Assembly: GCF_902497745.1 (NCBI RefSeq)
Contig: NZ_CABVHJ010000002.1
Coordinates: forward strand, 62,001-126,000
Direction: 5' to 3'
Origin: Pseudomonas fluorescens
Lineage (GTDB): Bacteria > Pseudomonadota > Gammaproteobacteria > Pseudomonadales > Pseudomonadaceae
Length of the DNA stretch: 64,000 nt
The translations under genes were made by a program, and so were the position numbers. Below the pieces are notes generated by a model. It saw only the letters and a program-made list of their open reading frames with translations, did not search any database and was not told the origin of the DNA. Positions 46,287-54,644 of this stretch are shown in pieces; position 1 is the stretch's first letter; each line of letters begins with the position of its first letter.

Positions 46287-46339
46287 CGGGTGCCGTCTCC
46301 ATGGTGATAACCAGGGTTCGATTCCCTTCACCCGTTCCA
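46287..46339 (+). pseudogene. tRNA-Gly-like 3' fragment (possible attachment site)
   Basis: GGTTCGATTCC followed by CACCCGTTCCA at 46314-46339 is a T-arm and acceptor end like that of tRNA-Gly genes (usually CACCCGCTCCA), and CGGGTG at 46287 may be a remnant of the 5' acceptor strand. The D and anticodon arms are missing. The reverse strand gives an ERVKGIEP frame, a known tRNA-antisense artefact. Such fragments are often left at island insertion sites. Confidence 0.6.
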
Positions 46340-46517
46340 TTATTTTCAAGTCCTCCAGCCTGGCCGGGCGGTTAATGCCGAACCTCAAGACGATTGCCAA
46401 CTTCCGAATGTATGTCCAGCGGGAGAGCTGCTAATATGGCGCTTCTCCGGCGTCGAGAAACTTCAGGTAATTTGATAGAAGTGCTTAACAAACGACCCAG
46501 GTAACAAGTGGAACAGC

Positions 46518-47072
46518 ATGCAAGAAATGAACACTGGCTCACCAAAGAAAAAATTTAGGAAGCAAGCGATTGCAGCTATTGTGTGTTTGCTTGCGGGGGG
46601 TTGGATTTATTATTTTTGTTGGGCCGCTGGCATTTCAGCACGAACCATTTTAATGCCGGAACTCCCCGAGTTTACGACATGCCTGATTTTTGGTGCTCTT
46701 GTCGGTATCGTTTTTGCGGGTCGGGCAATCCGCGCCGGCGAAACAGCAAAAGGGGCAATACAATCTTTTGGGGGTGGGTTTTGCATTAGTTTGTTTTTCT
46801 CTATAAATTTTTATGATGTCTGTGCCTATCTGTTGCCTGGCAAAGTTGTTAGTTATGAGTCAGAGTATGAAGTTACCTATCCGGGGCCGTCCAGATATTG
46901 TGAGGCAGGTCTATGGATCAACGATCCAAACACCCATCGCAGGATTGAACTCTGCACAAACAAAACAGAGCTGAACGAGCGAATTGGTCGCGGTATATAT
47001 GCCGTATGGGTCACGGCTCGCACTAATAAACTAGGCTCTTACATTATCGGCTATACATTTTTCCGCAAATAA
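46518..47072 (+). CDS. Hypothetical membrane protein, low GC
   Basis: A 184-residue protein with three hydrophobic segments (about 16-38, 52-68, 82-105) and a C-terminal extracytoplasmic or cytoplasmic domain with two cysteines (SRYCEAGL, RRIELCTNK). Its base composition is clearly AT-richer than the core genes, with codons such as TTT, ATT and AAA frequent, so recent transfer is likely. No strong ribosome binding site is visible before ATG 46518; ATG 46527 is an alternative. No family is recognised. Confidence 0.62.
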   Translation: MQEMNTGSPKKKFRKQAIAAIVCLLAGGWIYYFCWAAGISARTILMPELPEFTTCLIFGALVGIVFAGRAIRAGETAKGAIQSFGGGFCISLFFSINFYDVCAYLLPGKVVSYESEYEVTYPGPSRYCEAGLWINDPNTHRRIELCTNKTELNERIGRGIYAVWVTARTNKLGSYIIGYTFFRK

Positions 47073-47085
47073 ATCTGTCAGCCAA

Positions 47086-47117
47086 AATGTTTTATAAATG
47101 TGGTCTGTACCTGGAAT
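47086..47117 (+). repeat. 32-nt imperfect direct repeat, left copy
   Basis: AATGTTTT and ATGTGGTCTGT cores match the copy at 52185-52216 at 27 of 32 positions. The two copies bracket the PLD, DUF5329 and helicase genes. Confidence 0.6.
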
Positions 47118-48842
47118 CTCTTTGCAGCCCACACTGAGCAGTTTTCGTGGATACGAAAATTAGTCGCGGTGTCATTTTTATCAGCTTTGGCAGTTGCGCT
47201 TTTTTCATCCCTCTTGCGGTCGACACGCTGTTTTCCATCTTGGCAGCTCCCGCGATTGTCAGCGGATCAACTACGCTCCAGAAACAACCCCGCAGATCGA
47301 AGAAACAATGCGCACGGTCGAGACAACCAAAACGATGGAGGGAACCAACAGGCCCTGCCAGCGAGCGTTTCGGCGTTCGGTCGTTCTATCCAGGCCCAGG
47401 CCGCTCCTCATCAGGGGCAATCGGGCTTTCGCTTGTTATCCGAGAGTGCCGAGGCGTTCTCGGCCCGCGCTGAATTGATTCGCAACGCGCAAAGCAGCCT
47501 CGACTTGCAGTACTACATCGTCCACGACGGCATCAGCACGCGGATACTGGTGAGCGAGTTGCTCAACGCCGCCGACCGCGGCGTGCGCGTGAGGATTTTG
47601 CTCGATGACACCACCAGCGATGACCTCGACCGGATTATTGCGACGCTGGCTGCGCACCCACTGATTCAGGTTCGAGTGTTCAACCCGTTGCACCTGGGCC
47701 GCAGCACCGTCGTGACACGAACGATGGGCCGACTGTTCAATCTGTCGCAGCAACATCGACGCATGCACAACAAACTGTGGGTGGTGGACAACTGCGTGGC
47801 CATCGTCGGCGGGCGCAATCTGGGCGACGAGTATTTTGATGCGCAGCCCGACAAGAATTTCAAAGACATCGATATGCTCAGTGTTGGTCCGGTTGCAGAG
47901 CATCTGGGGCACAGTTTTGACCAGTATTGGAACAGTGCGCTGAGCAAGCCCATCGAGCAGTTTCTCTCGATCAGACCGTCGATCACGGACCTGAAAAACA
48001 GCCGCACCCGGCTGGACGAGTCCCTGGAGGAAACGCGCAAGCAGAATCATGCGCTTTACCAGCAACTGATGACCTACACCACGCATCCACGTCTGCATAT
48101 CTGGCGTCAGGAGCTGATCTGGGCCTGGAACACAGCGATGTGGGATGCACCGAGCAAGGTCTTGGCGAAGGGCGAACCCGCCCCGCACTTGCTGTTGGCC
48201 ACCCAGTTGGCGCCTGAACTCAACGGGGTCAGTAAGGAGCTGATCATGGTGTCAGCCTACATGGTGCCCGGTCAGCCGGGCGTGGTGTACTTGACCGACC
48301 GCGCCGACGCCGGCGTGTCGATCAGCTTGCAGACCAACTCACTCGAAGCCACTGATGTGCCCGCCGCGCATGGTGCGTACGCCCCGTATCGGCAAACCTT
48401 GCTGGAGCATGGCGTGCAGTTGTTCGAGCTACGGCGCCAATCCGGCGCCAATGGTGACAGCGACGACAGAGGCGGCGGGCCGCGCCTGTTTCACAGCGGA
48501 TCTTCCAACAGTTCCGACTCCAGCCTGCACAGCAAGGCGATGATTTTCGACCAGCAGAAAGCATTCCTCGGCTCGTTCAATTTCGACTCGCGCTCACTCT
48601 TGTGGAACACCGAAGTCGGGGTGCTGGTCGATGATCCGCAACTCGCCGGACGGGTGCGTGAACTGGCCCTGGAAGGTATGGCTCCGGCGCTCAGTTACCA
48701 CACCGTGCTGGAAGAGAATCAAATGGTCTGGGTCACCGAGGATGACGGCAAACAGCATACGTTGACCAAGGAACCGGGGAGTTGGTGGCGGCACTTCAAT
48801 GCGTGGCTGAGCGGCACGATCGGGTTGGAGCGGATGTTGTGA
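47100..48842 (+). CDS. Phospholipase D family protein (cardiolipin synthase C-like)
   Basis: A protein of up to 580 residues with two HKD active sites: HNKLWVVDN (about 222-230) and HSKAMIFDQQKAFLGSFN (about 479-496). An N-terminal hydrophobic segment (about 19-40) probably anchors it. This is the ClsC/YmdC-type layout, which joins phosphatidyl groups or cleaves phospholipids. The start is unsure: GTG 47100 lacks a ribosome binding site and lies inside a direct repeat, so the original 5' end may have been lost. Residues 45-95 look low in family similarity. Confidence 0.8.
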   Translation: MVCTWNLFAAHTEQFSWIRKLVAVSFLSALAVALFSSLLRSTRCFPSWQLPRLSADQLRSRNNPADRRNNAHGRDNQNDGGNQQALPASVSAFGRSIQAQAAPHQGQSGFRLLSESAEAFSARAELIRNAQSSLDLQYYIVHDGISTRILVSELLNAADRGVRVRILLDDTTSDDLDRIIATLAAHPLIQVRVFNPLHLGRSTVVTRTMGRLFNLSQQHRRMHNKLWVVDNCVAIVGGRNLGDEYFDAQPDKNFKDIDMLSVGPVAEHLGHSFDQYWNSALSKPIEQFLSIRPSITDLKNSRTRLDESLEETRKQNHALYQQLMTYTTHPRLHIWRQELIWAWNTAMWDAPSKVLAKGEPAPHLLLATQLAPELNGVSKELIMVSAYMVPGQPGVVYLTDRADAGVSISLQTNSLEATDVPAAHGAYAPYRQTLLEHGVQLFELRRQSGANGDSDDRGGGPRLFHSGSSNSSDSSLHSKAMIFDQQKAFLGSFNFDSRSLLWNTEVGVLVDDPQLAGRVRELALEGMAPALSYHTVLEENQMVWVTEDDGKQHTLTKEPGSWWRHFNAWLSGTIGLERML

Positions 48843-48919
48843 AGGCTATGTCCGCTGTGCTCCGTGGCAGTGGTTGGCGGTCATCCTGATGCTTTCACGG
48901 TCAGAAAGAGGGTGTGGCG

Positions 48920-49306
48920 ATGAGGTGCACGACGCGGCTTTTCAGCCTGTTGCTAGTGGTTGCGGGCAGCGGCCTCATCGCCATCGTCCCGGATGCGCTG
49001 AGTCAAACTACCCCTCAAGCCACCCAAGAGATACAGGCCTTGCTGGATTTTGTCGAACGCAGTGAGTGCCAGTTTGTGCGCAACGGACTTGAATACCCGG
49101 CATCCCGCGCTCGGGCGCATCTGCAGCAGAAGCTGGAATATCTGGAAGGCAAAAACAGAGTGAGCACTGCGGAAGATTTCATCGATCTTGCAGCCACCGA
49201 AAGCAGCCTGAGTGGCCGCGCCTATGAAGTGCGATGCCAGGAAAGCCTGGAGCCGGCGAGCACCTGGTTGAAGAGGGAACTGCAGAGGCAGCGGCAACTG
49301 CATTGA
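48920..49306 (+). CDS. DUF5329 family exported protein
   Basis: A 128-residue protein with a signal peptide ending near DALSQ. The mature part (ALLDFVERSECQFVRNGLEYPASRARAHLQQKLEYLEG, then TAEDFIDLAATESSLSGRAYEVRC) matches the DUF5329 pattern, with conserved cysteines in SECQF and VRCQ that may form a disulfide. GAGGG lies at the right spacing from ATG 48920; GTG 48914 is an alternative. It lies between the PLD and helicase genes. Function unknown. Confidence 0.8.
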   Translation: MRCTTRLFSLLLVVAGSGLIAIVPDALSQTTPQATQEIQALLDFVERSECQFVRNGLEYPASRARAHLQQKLEYLEGKNRVSTAEDFIDLAATESSLSGRAYEVRCQESLEPASTWLKRELQRQRQLH

Positions 49307-49439
49307 TCTTGTCTCCGGTCCAATAACAGCCAGAATGAAGGATTCCGGCATGACTTAACGCATGAACCGGCTATCGACCCTGTAGGCAATGATGGCAATA
49401 TGGCCACTTCAGGAGAAATAGCATTCAGGGATGAGGAAT

Positions 49440-52145
49440 ATGGTTTCGATTCAGGTGGATGGTGAGGACAAGACCGCAAAGATCAGCGACTGGGCGATTC
49501 GCTGGAGCGACAAGGACGAATTTCTGCAACTGACCTGTCAATTCCCCTCCAGGAAAAAATACACCCGCCCACTCAGTAATTGTCTGGTTTCGCCCACCCG
49601 CGAGTTGACCAATGTATTGCTGCACAAGCGCGGCAGCACCAAGCCCATTGCCAACGCTACGATTTACGGCGAACGCTATGCCGTCGTGCACTATCCGGGC
49701 AGCAAAAAGCCCTATGTCTACAAGATGGACAGCATTGGCTTTAGCGCTCCGACACTGATGAAGGACACGGCAGTCTTCCGCTATTTCACGACCGTGGCGA
49801 ATGCCCGACAGGATCACGCTGAGTCGCAGACGGATCGTGAAATTGCCGAGAATGTGGTGCGCCAGCTCGGAACACTGCCCGCCATCGCTGGCACTGCCTT
49901 GCAAGCCTATTGTGCGGGGCGCAACAGCACGCTGGCGCCGGGTCAGGGACTCATCTATCCGTTCGGGCTCAACGAGAGTCAGCTTCAGGCAGTCGAACGG
50001 GCGTTCAGCGCGCAAGTCAGCGTGATCGAAGGCCCGCCAGGGACCGGCAAGACCCAGACGATCCTCAACATCCTCGCCAATATTCTGTTACGCGGGCAGA
50101 CGGTAGCAGTGTTGTCCAACAACAACGCTGCCGTGGAAAACGTCTACGAAAAGCTGGAGAAATACGGCCTGGGCCACTTGGTCGCCAAGCTTGGCAACCA
50201 GGACAAACGCAAGGCCTTCTTCGCAGACCTCCCTGCGTGGCCATCCAGTGCGACCGAGCCAGAACCGTCCCTGGATGAGATCCAGAACTTGCTCGCCCGC
50301 TTGAAGCAGCACCTGCAAGACCACAACAGGGCGGCGCAACTGCAAATCGAGCTGGACGAGCTGGTCATCGAGCGGCGCTACCTGCAACAGTGGCAGGCAG
50401 AAAACGATGTGCAGGCCACAGGCTCGCTCGACAAGTACGGCCTGACTCCGCGCAAGACTGCGGACCTCATGGCCTACCTGGCTTACCTCGGCGAGCAGCG
50501 CATTCATCTCAAAGACCGGATCGAGCTACTGTTCAAATTCAGGATATTTCGCACCAAGCCGTTCGCCGGGGGCGAGGCGCGCATGGCCGTTTTCCATGCA
50601 CTGCAAATGCATTATTACGACAAGTCGCTGCGGGACAAGGAAGCGCAGCTGCGGGCGTGCCGTGATTCGTTGGCGCGCGCGAACTTCACGGCCCTGCTGA
50701 AAGAGCTGACAGTCGCATCGATGCAGCATCTGAAGCGCCATCTGCAACTTCATGTACCGCAGTCGGACAGCTTTGATGTCAAAACCTACCGCGAGCATTT
50801 CGATGCCTTCATGCAGCGCTTCCCTATCCTGGGCAGCGGCACGCACTCCATCGTCAATTCGATCGCGCCGGGAGCGGTCCTCGACTACGTGATCATCGAC
50901 GAAGCCTCTTTGCAGGACATCGTGCCGGGTATCCTGCCACTGGGCTGCGCCAAGAACCTGATCGTCGTAGGTGACAACCGCCAGTTGCCGCATATCCCCG
51001 TGGCACTGGGACTTCAAGCGCCGGCCGAGGCCTACGATTGCGAGCGCTACAGCTTGCTGGATTCGTGCATTGCCGTGTTTCAGGACGCGGTGCCCAGAAC
51101 CCTGCTGAAAGAGCATTACCGCTGCCACCCCCGGATCATCCAGTTCTGCAACCAGCAGTTCTACGACAATGCACTGGTGCCGATGACCGAGGACAACGGC
51201 GAAGAGCCTCTGCGCCTGGTGGTGACCGCCAAGGGCAACCACGCCAGGAAGAACACCAACCTTCGGGAGCTGGACTCCCTGCTGAAGGTGCTTGAGGAGG
51301 AGGGGCAGCCCGTCGGAATGGACGGCGAAGGCCGCGGTTACATTGCCCCGTTCAGGGCACAAGTCAACTTGTCCGGCACGCACTTGCCGACAGACTTCGT
51401 CAAGGACACCGTGCACAAGTTTCAGGGGCGCGAATGCGACGAGATCGTTTTCTCCACCGTGCTGGACAAGAAACGCTACAACCAGGCGCGTACACGCCTG
51501 GATTTCGTCGACGACCCCCGCATGATCAACGTGGCCGTTTCGCGGGCCAAACAGCGCTTCACCCTGGTGACCGGCGACGAGGTGTTCACTGACAACAATG
51601 GCCACATCGCCGCGTTGATCCGATACATCAGCTATTACGCGCAGGACCAGCACATCGTGCGCGCGCCGGTGGTGTCGGCATTCGACTTGTTATACCGCGA
51701 GTACGATCAGTCTCTGGCACGCCTGGACGCCCGCCTGCGGCCTGAGGATTCGCGCTACAAGTCCGAACAGATCGTGGCGCAGTTGCTGCGCGACGCGCTG
51801 TGCGCCCCGGCGTGCCAGGCATTGAAGTACCACACACAGATCCAGCTGGATAAGCTTGCATCGCCGGCTGGCCTCGACTGGACGGAGCCCCAGCGGGCGT
51901 TCATGCGGCGTGCCAGTTGCGATTTCGTGATCTATTTCAAAGTGGGCAAGCAACCGATAGGAGTGATCGAGGTCGATGGCGGGTACCACGACCACCCCGT
52001 ACAGGCAGCTCGGGACGCCATGAAAAATGAGATTCTGGCTAGAAGTGGCATTCCCATTCTGCGGCTGCGCACAGTTGAGAGTGACATTGAGCGCAAAGTT
52101 GGCGGCTTTATCGGGCAGTGGGCCAGTCCTCTGCATGGCGCATAA
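49440..52145 (+). CDS. SF1 helicase with C-terminal PD-(D/E)XK nuclease domain
   Basis: A protein of about 901 residues. The UPF1-like SF1 helicase core has Walker A GPPGTGKTQT (about 197-206), DYVIIDEAS, VVGDNRQLPH, YRCHPRIIQFCNQQFY, VHKFQGRECDEIVFST and NVAVSRAKQRF. The C-terminus (about 800-895) is a DUF2726/DUF559-like nuclease with SCDFVIYF and GVIEVDGGYHD. The N-terminal domain (VSIQVDGEDKTAKISDWAIRW) is unassigned. Helicase-nuclease fusions of this kind often act in phage defence, so a defence role is inferred from architecture and its island setting. ATG 49440 is preferred over 49431. Confidence 0.88.
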   Translation: MVSIQVDGEDKTAKISDWAIRWSDKDEFLQLTCQFPSRKKYTRPLSNCLVSPTRELTNVLLHKRGSTKPIANATIYGERYAVVHYPGSKKPYVYKMDSIGFSAPTLMKDTAVFRYFTTVANARQDHAESQTDREIAENVVRQLGTLPAIAGTALQAYCAGRNSTLAPGQGLIYPFGLNESQLQAVERAFSAQVSVIEGPPGTGKTQTILNILANILLRGQTVAVLSNNNAAVENVYEKLEKYGLGHLVAKLGNQDKRKAFFADLPAWPSSATEPEPSLDEIQNLLARLKQHLQDHNRAAQLQIELDELVIERRYLQQWQAENDVQATGSLDKYGLTPRKTADLMAYLAYLGEQRIHLKDRIELLFKFRIFRTKPFAGGEARMAVFHALQMHYYDKSLRDKEAQLRACRDSLARANFTALLKELTVASMQHLKRHLQLHVPQSDSFDVKTYREHFDAFMQRFPILGSGTHSIVNSIAPGAVLDYVIIDEASLQDIVPGILPLGCAKNLIVVGDNRQLPHIPVALGLQAPAEAYDCERYSLLDSCIAVFQDAVPRTLLKEHYRCHPRIIQFCNQQFYDNALVPMTEDNGEEPLRLVVTAKGNHARKNTNLRELDSLLKVLEEEGQPVGMDGEGRGYIAPFRAQVNLSGTHLPTDFVKDTVHKFQGRECDEIVFSTVLDKKRYNQARTRLDFVDDPRMINVAVSRAKQRFTLVTGDEVFTDNNGHIAALIRYISYYAQDQHIVRAPVVSAFDLLYREYDQSLARLDARLRPEDSRYKSEQIVAQLLRDALCAPACQALKYHTQIQLDKLASPAGLDWTEPQRAFMRRASCDFVIYFKVGKQPIGVIEVDGGYHDHPVQAARDAMKNEILARSGIPILRLRTVESDIERKVGGFIGQWASPLHGA

Positions 52146-52184
52146 GCACTGGGGCAAAGGTCGTCAACTCTGATGGTCTGGCCC

Positions 52185-52216
52185 AATGTTTTCTTGATGT
52201 GGTCTGTCCCTGAAAT
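52185..52216 (+). repeat. 32-nt imperfect direct repeat, right copy
   Basis: The right copy of the repeat at 47086-47117 lies 40 bases after the helicase stop. Differences fall at five positions. Confidence 0.6.
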
Positions 52217-52244
52217 TTCCTCTGAAACCTCAAAAATCGATGTC

Positions 52245-52526
52245 TCAAAACTGCAGCTCATCACACATTCTTTGCAAGAACTCGTCCCCGGCGGCGCACT
52301 CGGAAAGCAGGTGATACCCTGACCAGATGTCCCAACCTGCAGCAAGCGTCAGATCTGCGCGCTCGAAGTCGGGACAAATTGTTTCGTCCAGGCCTACAAC
52401 GACTTCGCCAACACGTCGAAAGCCCCAGACATTAACCAGTTTGCTTTCCAGCGCCTTCCAGTCGGCATCCGACAACTCACCGAACTCGATGAGTAAATGG
52501 CCATTTGCAGCTTGCAGGACAATCAT
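52245..52526 (-). CDS. Small hypothetical protein, possible orphan immunity protein
   Basis: A 93-residue acidic protein (MIVLQAANGHLLIEFGELSDADWKALESKLVNVWGFRRVGEVVVGLDETICPDF...). It has no signal peptide or membrane segment. The size, acidity and setting beside other small accessory ORFs resemble immunity genes of polymorphic toxins, but no toxin gene is near and no family is recognised. The gene stands alone on the minus strand with no strong ribosome binding site visible. Confidence 0.5.
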   Translation of the reverse strand: MIVLQAANGHLLIEFGELSDADWKALESKLVNVWGFRRVGEVVVGLDETICPDFERADLTLAAGWDIWSGYHLLSECAAGDEFLQRMCDELQF

Positions 52527-52606
52527 AGGTTCGCGCCGGGGAAGGGGTATAAGGTCGATGGGGGGCTAGCATTCAAGCAACTGCACAACGTTAGCAAGGA
52601 ACATAC

Positions 52607-52975
52607 ATGTTGGTCATAGGCATTGATCGGGATAGCGTGCATGCAGGGGATGATCTGGACAGTCACAGGACAACAATCGGGCTTGATCCGACTCTGACAC
52701 TGCGCGCATTGTTCGAAGCGATCCAAGGTATGGGTTACTTGCCTGCCATCAGTGGAGGCGAGGCGACGTGGATTATTTGCTCGTCGGGCAAACACATAGG
52801 TGTTTTAGCTCAGCAATGGCCTGAACCCCAATTGACGATCCCCGCCGAAAGCAGTCTGAGTCAGTATTTTGCAGATTCCGAACCTCGCCTACTGTTCAGA
52901 TATTGGTGCCAGGCAGACCCTGCCTATGTCTTTTCACAGATAAATGCTGGACATGAACCACCGCCCCGATTTTAG
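52607..52975 (+). CDS. Small hypothetical protein, possible orphan immunity protein
   Basis: A 122-residue protein (MLVIGIDRDSVHAGDDLDSHRTTIGLDPTLTLRALFEAIQGMGYLPAISGGEATWIICSSGKHIGVLAQQWPEP...). AAGGA is spaced correctly before ATG 52607. The alternation of strands and one long helix, together with the accessory setting, again resembles immunity proteins. It ends 76 nt before the alaE stop on the other strand. No family is recognised; the function is unknown. Confidence 0.58.
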   Translation: MLVIGIDRDSVHAGDDLDSHRTTIGLDPTLTLRALFEAIQGMGYLPAISGGEATWIICSSGKHIGVLAQQWPEPQLTIPAESSLSQYFADSEPRLLFRYWCQADPAYVFSQINAGHEPPPRF

Positions 52976-53051
52976 GACTGGCAAGATGTTTTCTGCTCAT
53001 CAAGAAGCTGCGTCGGCGGTATTTCTCGAGCGACTGCTTTCGGCTGTTGAT

Positions 53052-53513
53052 TCAGCCCTTCAACGACATCGGTTTTTCCCCACCCGGAGGCAAGCCAAAC
53101 AGCCTCCGCACCCCGTTAAGAAACGCCCCATAAGGTCGACCCAGCACCAGCATCATCACCGCCGCACCCAGCGTGCCGCGCACCAGACCTTCTCCCGATG
53201 CACCACTGAAGGCAATGATTGCCGCATAGATCGGCACCTGAAAACTGACCAGGGCGATGCTGTCCCAGAGCAACCTCGACAGCCGACCCTGACCGGCGCG
53301 CGTCATCAGCCAATCGCGCCAGACACCGTACGGTCGTGCGACGGGAATCATCAGCGCCGCGCCCAGCAGGCGCGCCTGCAGAACCTGATCCCAGGTCATG
53401 CCGGCAATGAAACGTTCATTGATGATGCCTGTGGTGGTGAAAAACAGGATCAGCGCCGTGGTGTCTGCGATAAATGCAGTCCGACGCGTTAGGCTTTGCA
53501 GGCGTTGCGGCAC
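53052..53513 (-). CDS. alaE: L-alanine exporter AlaE
   Basis: A 153-residue inner membrane protein with four hydrophobic segments. The layout FIADTTALILFF, GMTWDQVLQARLLGAALMIPVARPYGVWRDWLM and VLGRPYGAFLNGVRRLF matches E. coli AlaE (149 residues). AlaE exports excess L-alanine using the proton gradient. The GTG at 53513 has AAGGAG seven bases upstream. It marks the return to core genes after the accessory stretch. A LysR regulator gene lies just upstream on the same strand. Confidence 0.9.
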   Translation of the reverse strand: MPQRLQSLTRRTAFIADTTALILFFTTTGIINERFIAGMTWDQVLQARLLGAALMIPVARPYGVWRDWLMTRAGQGRLSRLLWDSIALVSFQVPIYAAIIAFSGASGEGLVRGTLGAAVMMLVLGRPYGAFLNGVRRLFGLPPGGEKPMSLKG

Positions 53514-53544
53514 CTCGATTCTCCTTTCATGGCTTCAGCTTTCC

Positions 53545-54468
53545 TCAGCTAAACGCCGGCGCTTCATCGTGCTGTGACAGCGGCTGCACCGCGAGGTGCG
53601 GCGATTCGCCGAAGTACTCGATCAGCAGATCAGTGAGCACGCGGATCTTGCGCGCGGGATGCGGGCCTGGCGCGCGGAGCAGATAGGCACCGGCCGGGGG
53701 CGGTGGATGGTTGGTCATGATCGGCACGAGTGCACCCGAGGCGATGTGTTCGTGGGTGAGGCAATCGGGCAAATAGGCGACGCCGAGGCCGGCAACTGCG
53801 GCCGCAGCGAGCGCGGTGCCGTTGTCAGCCTTGAAGCGTCCTTGCGGGCGAACCGTGATGACCTTGTCAGCCGCCATGAATTGCCAGGCTTCGGTGCCTT
53901 GCATGAGCGCTTGATGGGCGTGCAGTTCGTCCGGGGTTTCGGGGGCACCGTGTGCTTTGATGTAGTCCGGGCTTGCGACGAGCTTGGTGTAGACCGGGCC
54001 GATACGCCTTGCGATCAAGTTGGAGTCCTGCAGATATCCCACGCGAATGGCGCAATCGTAGCCCTCGGTAATGAGGTCAACGAAGCGATCGCTGTAGCAG
54101 GTTTGCATGTGCAATTGCGGGTGACGGCGTGCCATTTCCGCCAGCACCGGGGCGAAGTGCGTCGGCCCGAACGACAACGGCACTGCCACGCGCAAGCGAC
54201 CGCGCAGCGCGCCGGCGGGCAGGATGGTTTCTCTGGCGATATCGATTTCGCTGCAGACTCGGGCGGCGTAATCGCGGAACGTCGCGCCGGCCTCGGTGAG
54301 CGATGCCCCACGAGTGGAGCGAGCCAGCAGTTGCACGCCCAGTTCTGCTTCAAGCCGGGCCAGCCGACGGCTGACGATTGATTTCGAGACCCCGAGCCGT
54401 AGCGCCGCTTGTGAAATACCCCCGGCATCCGCTACGTCCACGAAGGTTTGCAGTTCTTCGATATCCAT
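53545..54468 (-). CDS. LysR family transcriptional regulator
   Basis: A 307-residue regulator. The helix-turn-helix (DIEELQTFVDVADAGGISQAALRLGVSKSIVSRRLARLEAELGVQLLARSTRG) is a clear LysR domain of the CrgA/YafC-like subgroup; the rest is the effector domain. ATG 54468 gives a normal N-terminus, and the longer frame runs into the intergenic region. It is divergent from a YcaC-like hydrolase gene across 176 bp and likely regulates it. Effector unknown. Confidence 0.9.
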   Translation of the reverse strand: MDIEELQTFVDVADAGGISQAALRLGVSKSIVSRRLARLEAELGVQLLARSTRGASLTEAGATFRDYAARVCSEIDIARETILPAGALRGRLRVAVPLSFGPTHFAPVLAEMARRHPQLHMQTCYSDRFVDLITEGYDCAIRVGYLQDSNLIARRIGPVYTKLVASPDYIKAHGAPETPDELHAHQALMQGTEAWQFMAADKVITVRPQGRFKADNGTALAAAAVAGLGVAYLPDCLTHEHIASGALVPIMTNHPPPPAGAYLLRAPGPHPARKIRVLTDLLIEYFGESPHLAVQPLSQHDEAPAFS

Positions 54469-54644
54469 TTCCGCGTTCCCCTTGGCGCGACACAGTTCGC
54501 CTCGGGATGCTACTACTGCCGCGAATAGGGGAACAGCACAATGGGTTTCCAGCCACGGCTTCACTTACGTGCGTTCTGGAACCATTAGCCGCACGGGCTT
54601 CCGCCGTTCACCCACGTGCGTTACCCCTACAAAAGGACCTGCAA

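Noticed and set aside
46209..46400. Short minus-strand ORF with ERVKGIEP
   Set aside because: It is the reverse strand of a tRNA 3' end, a known false gene type.
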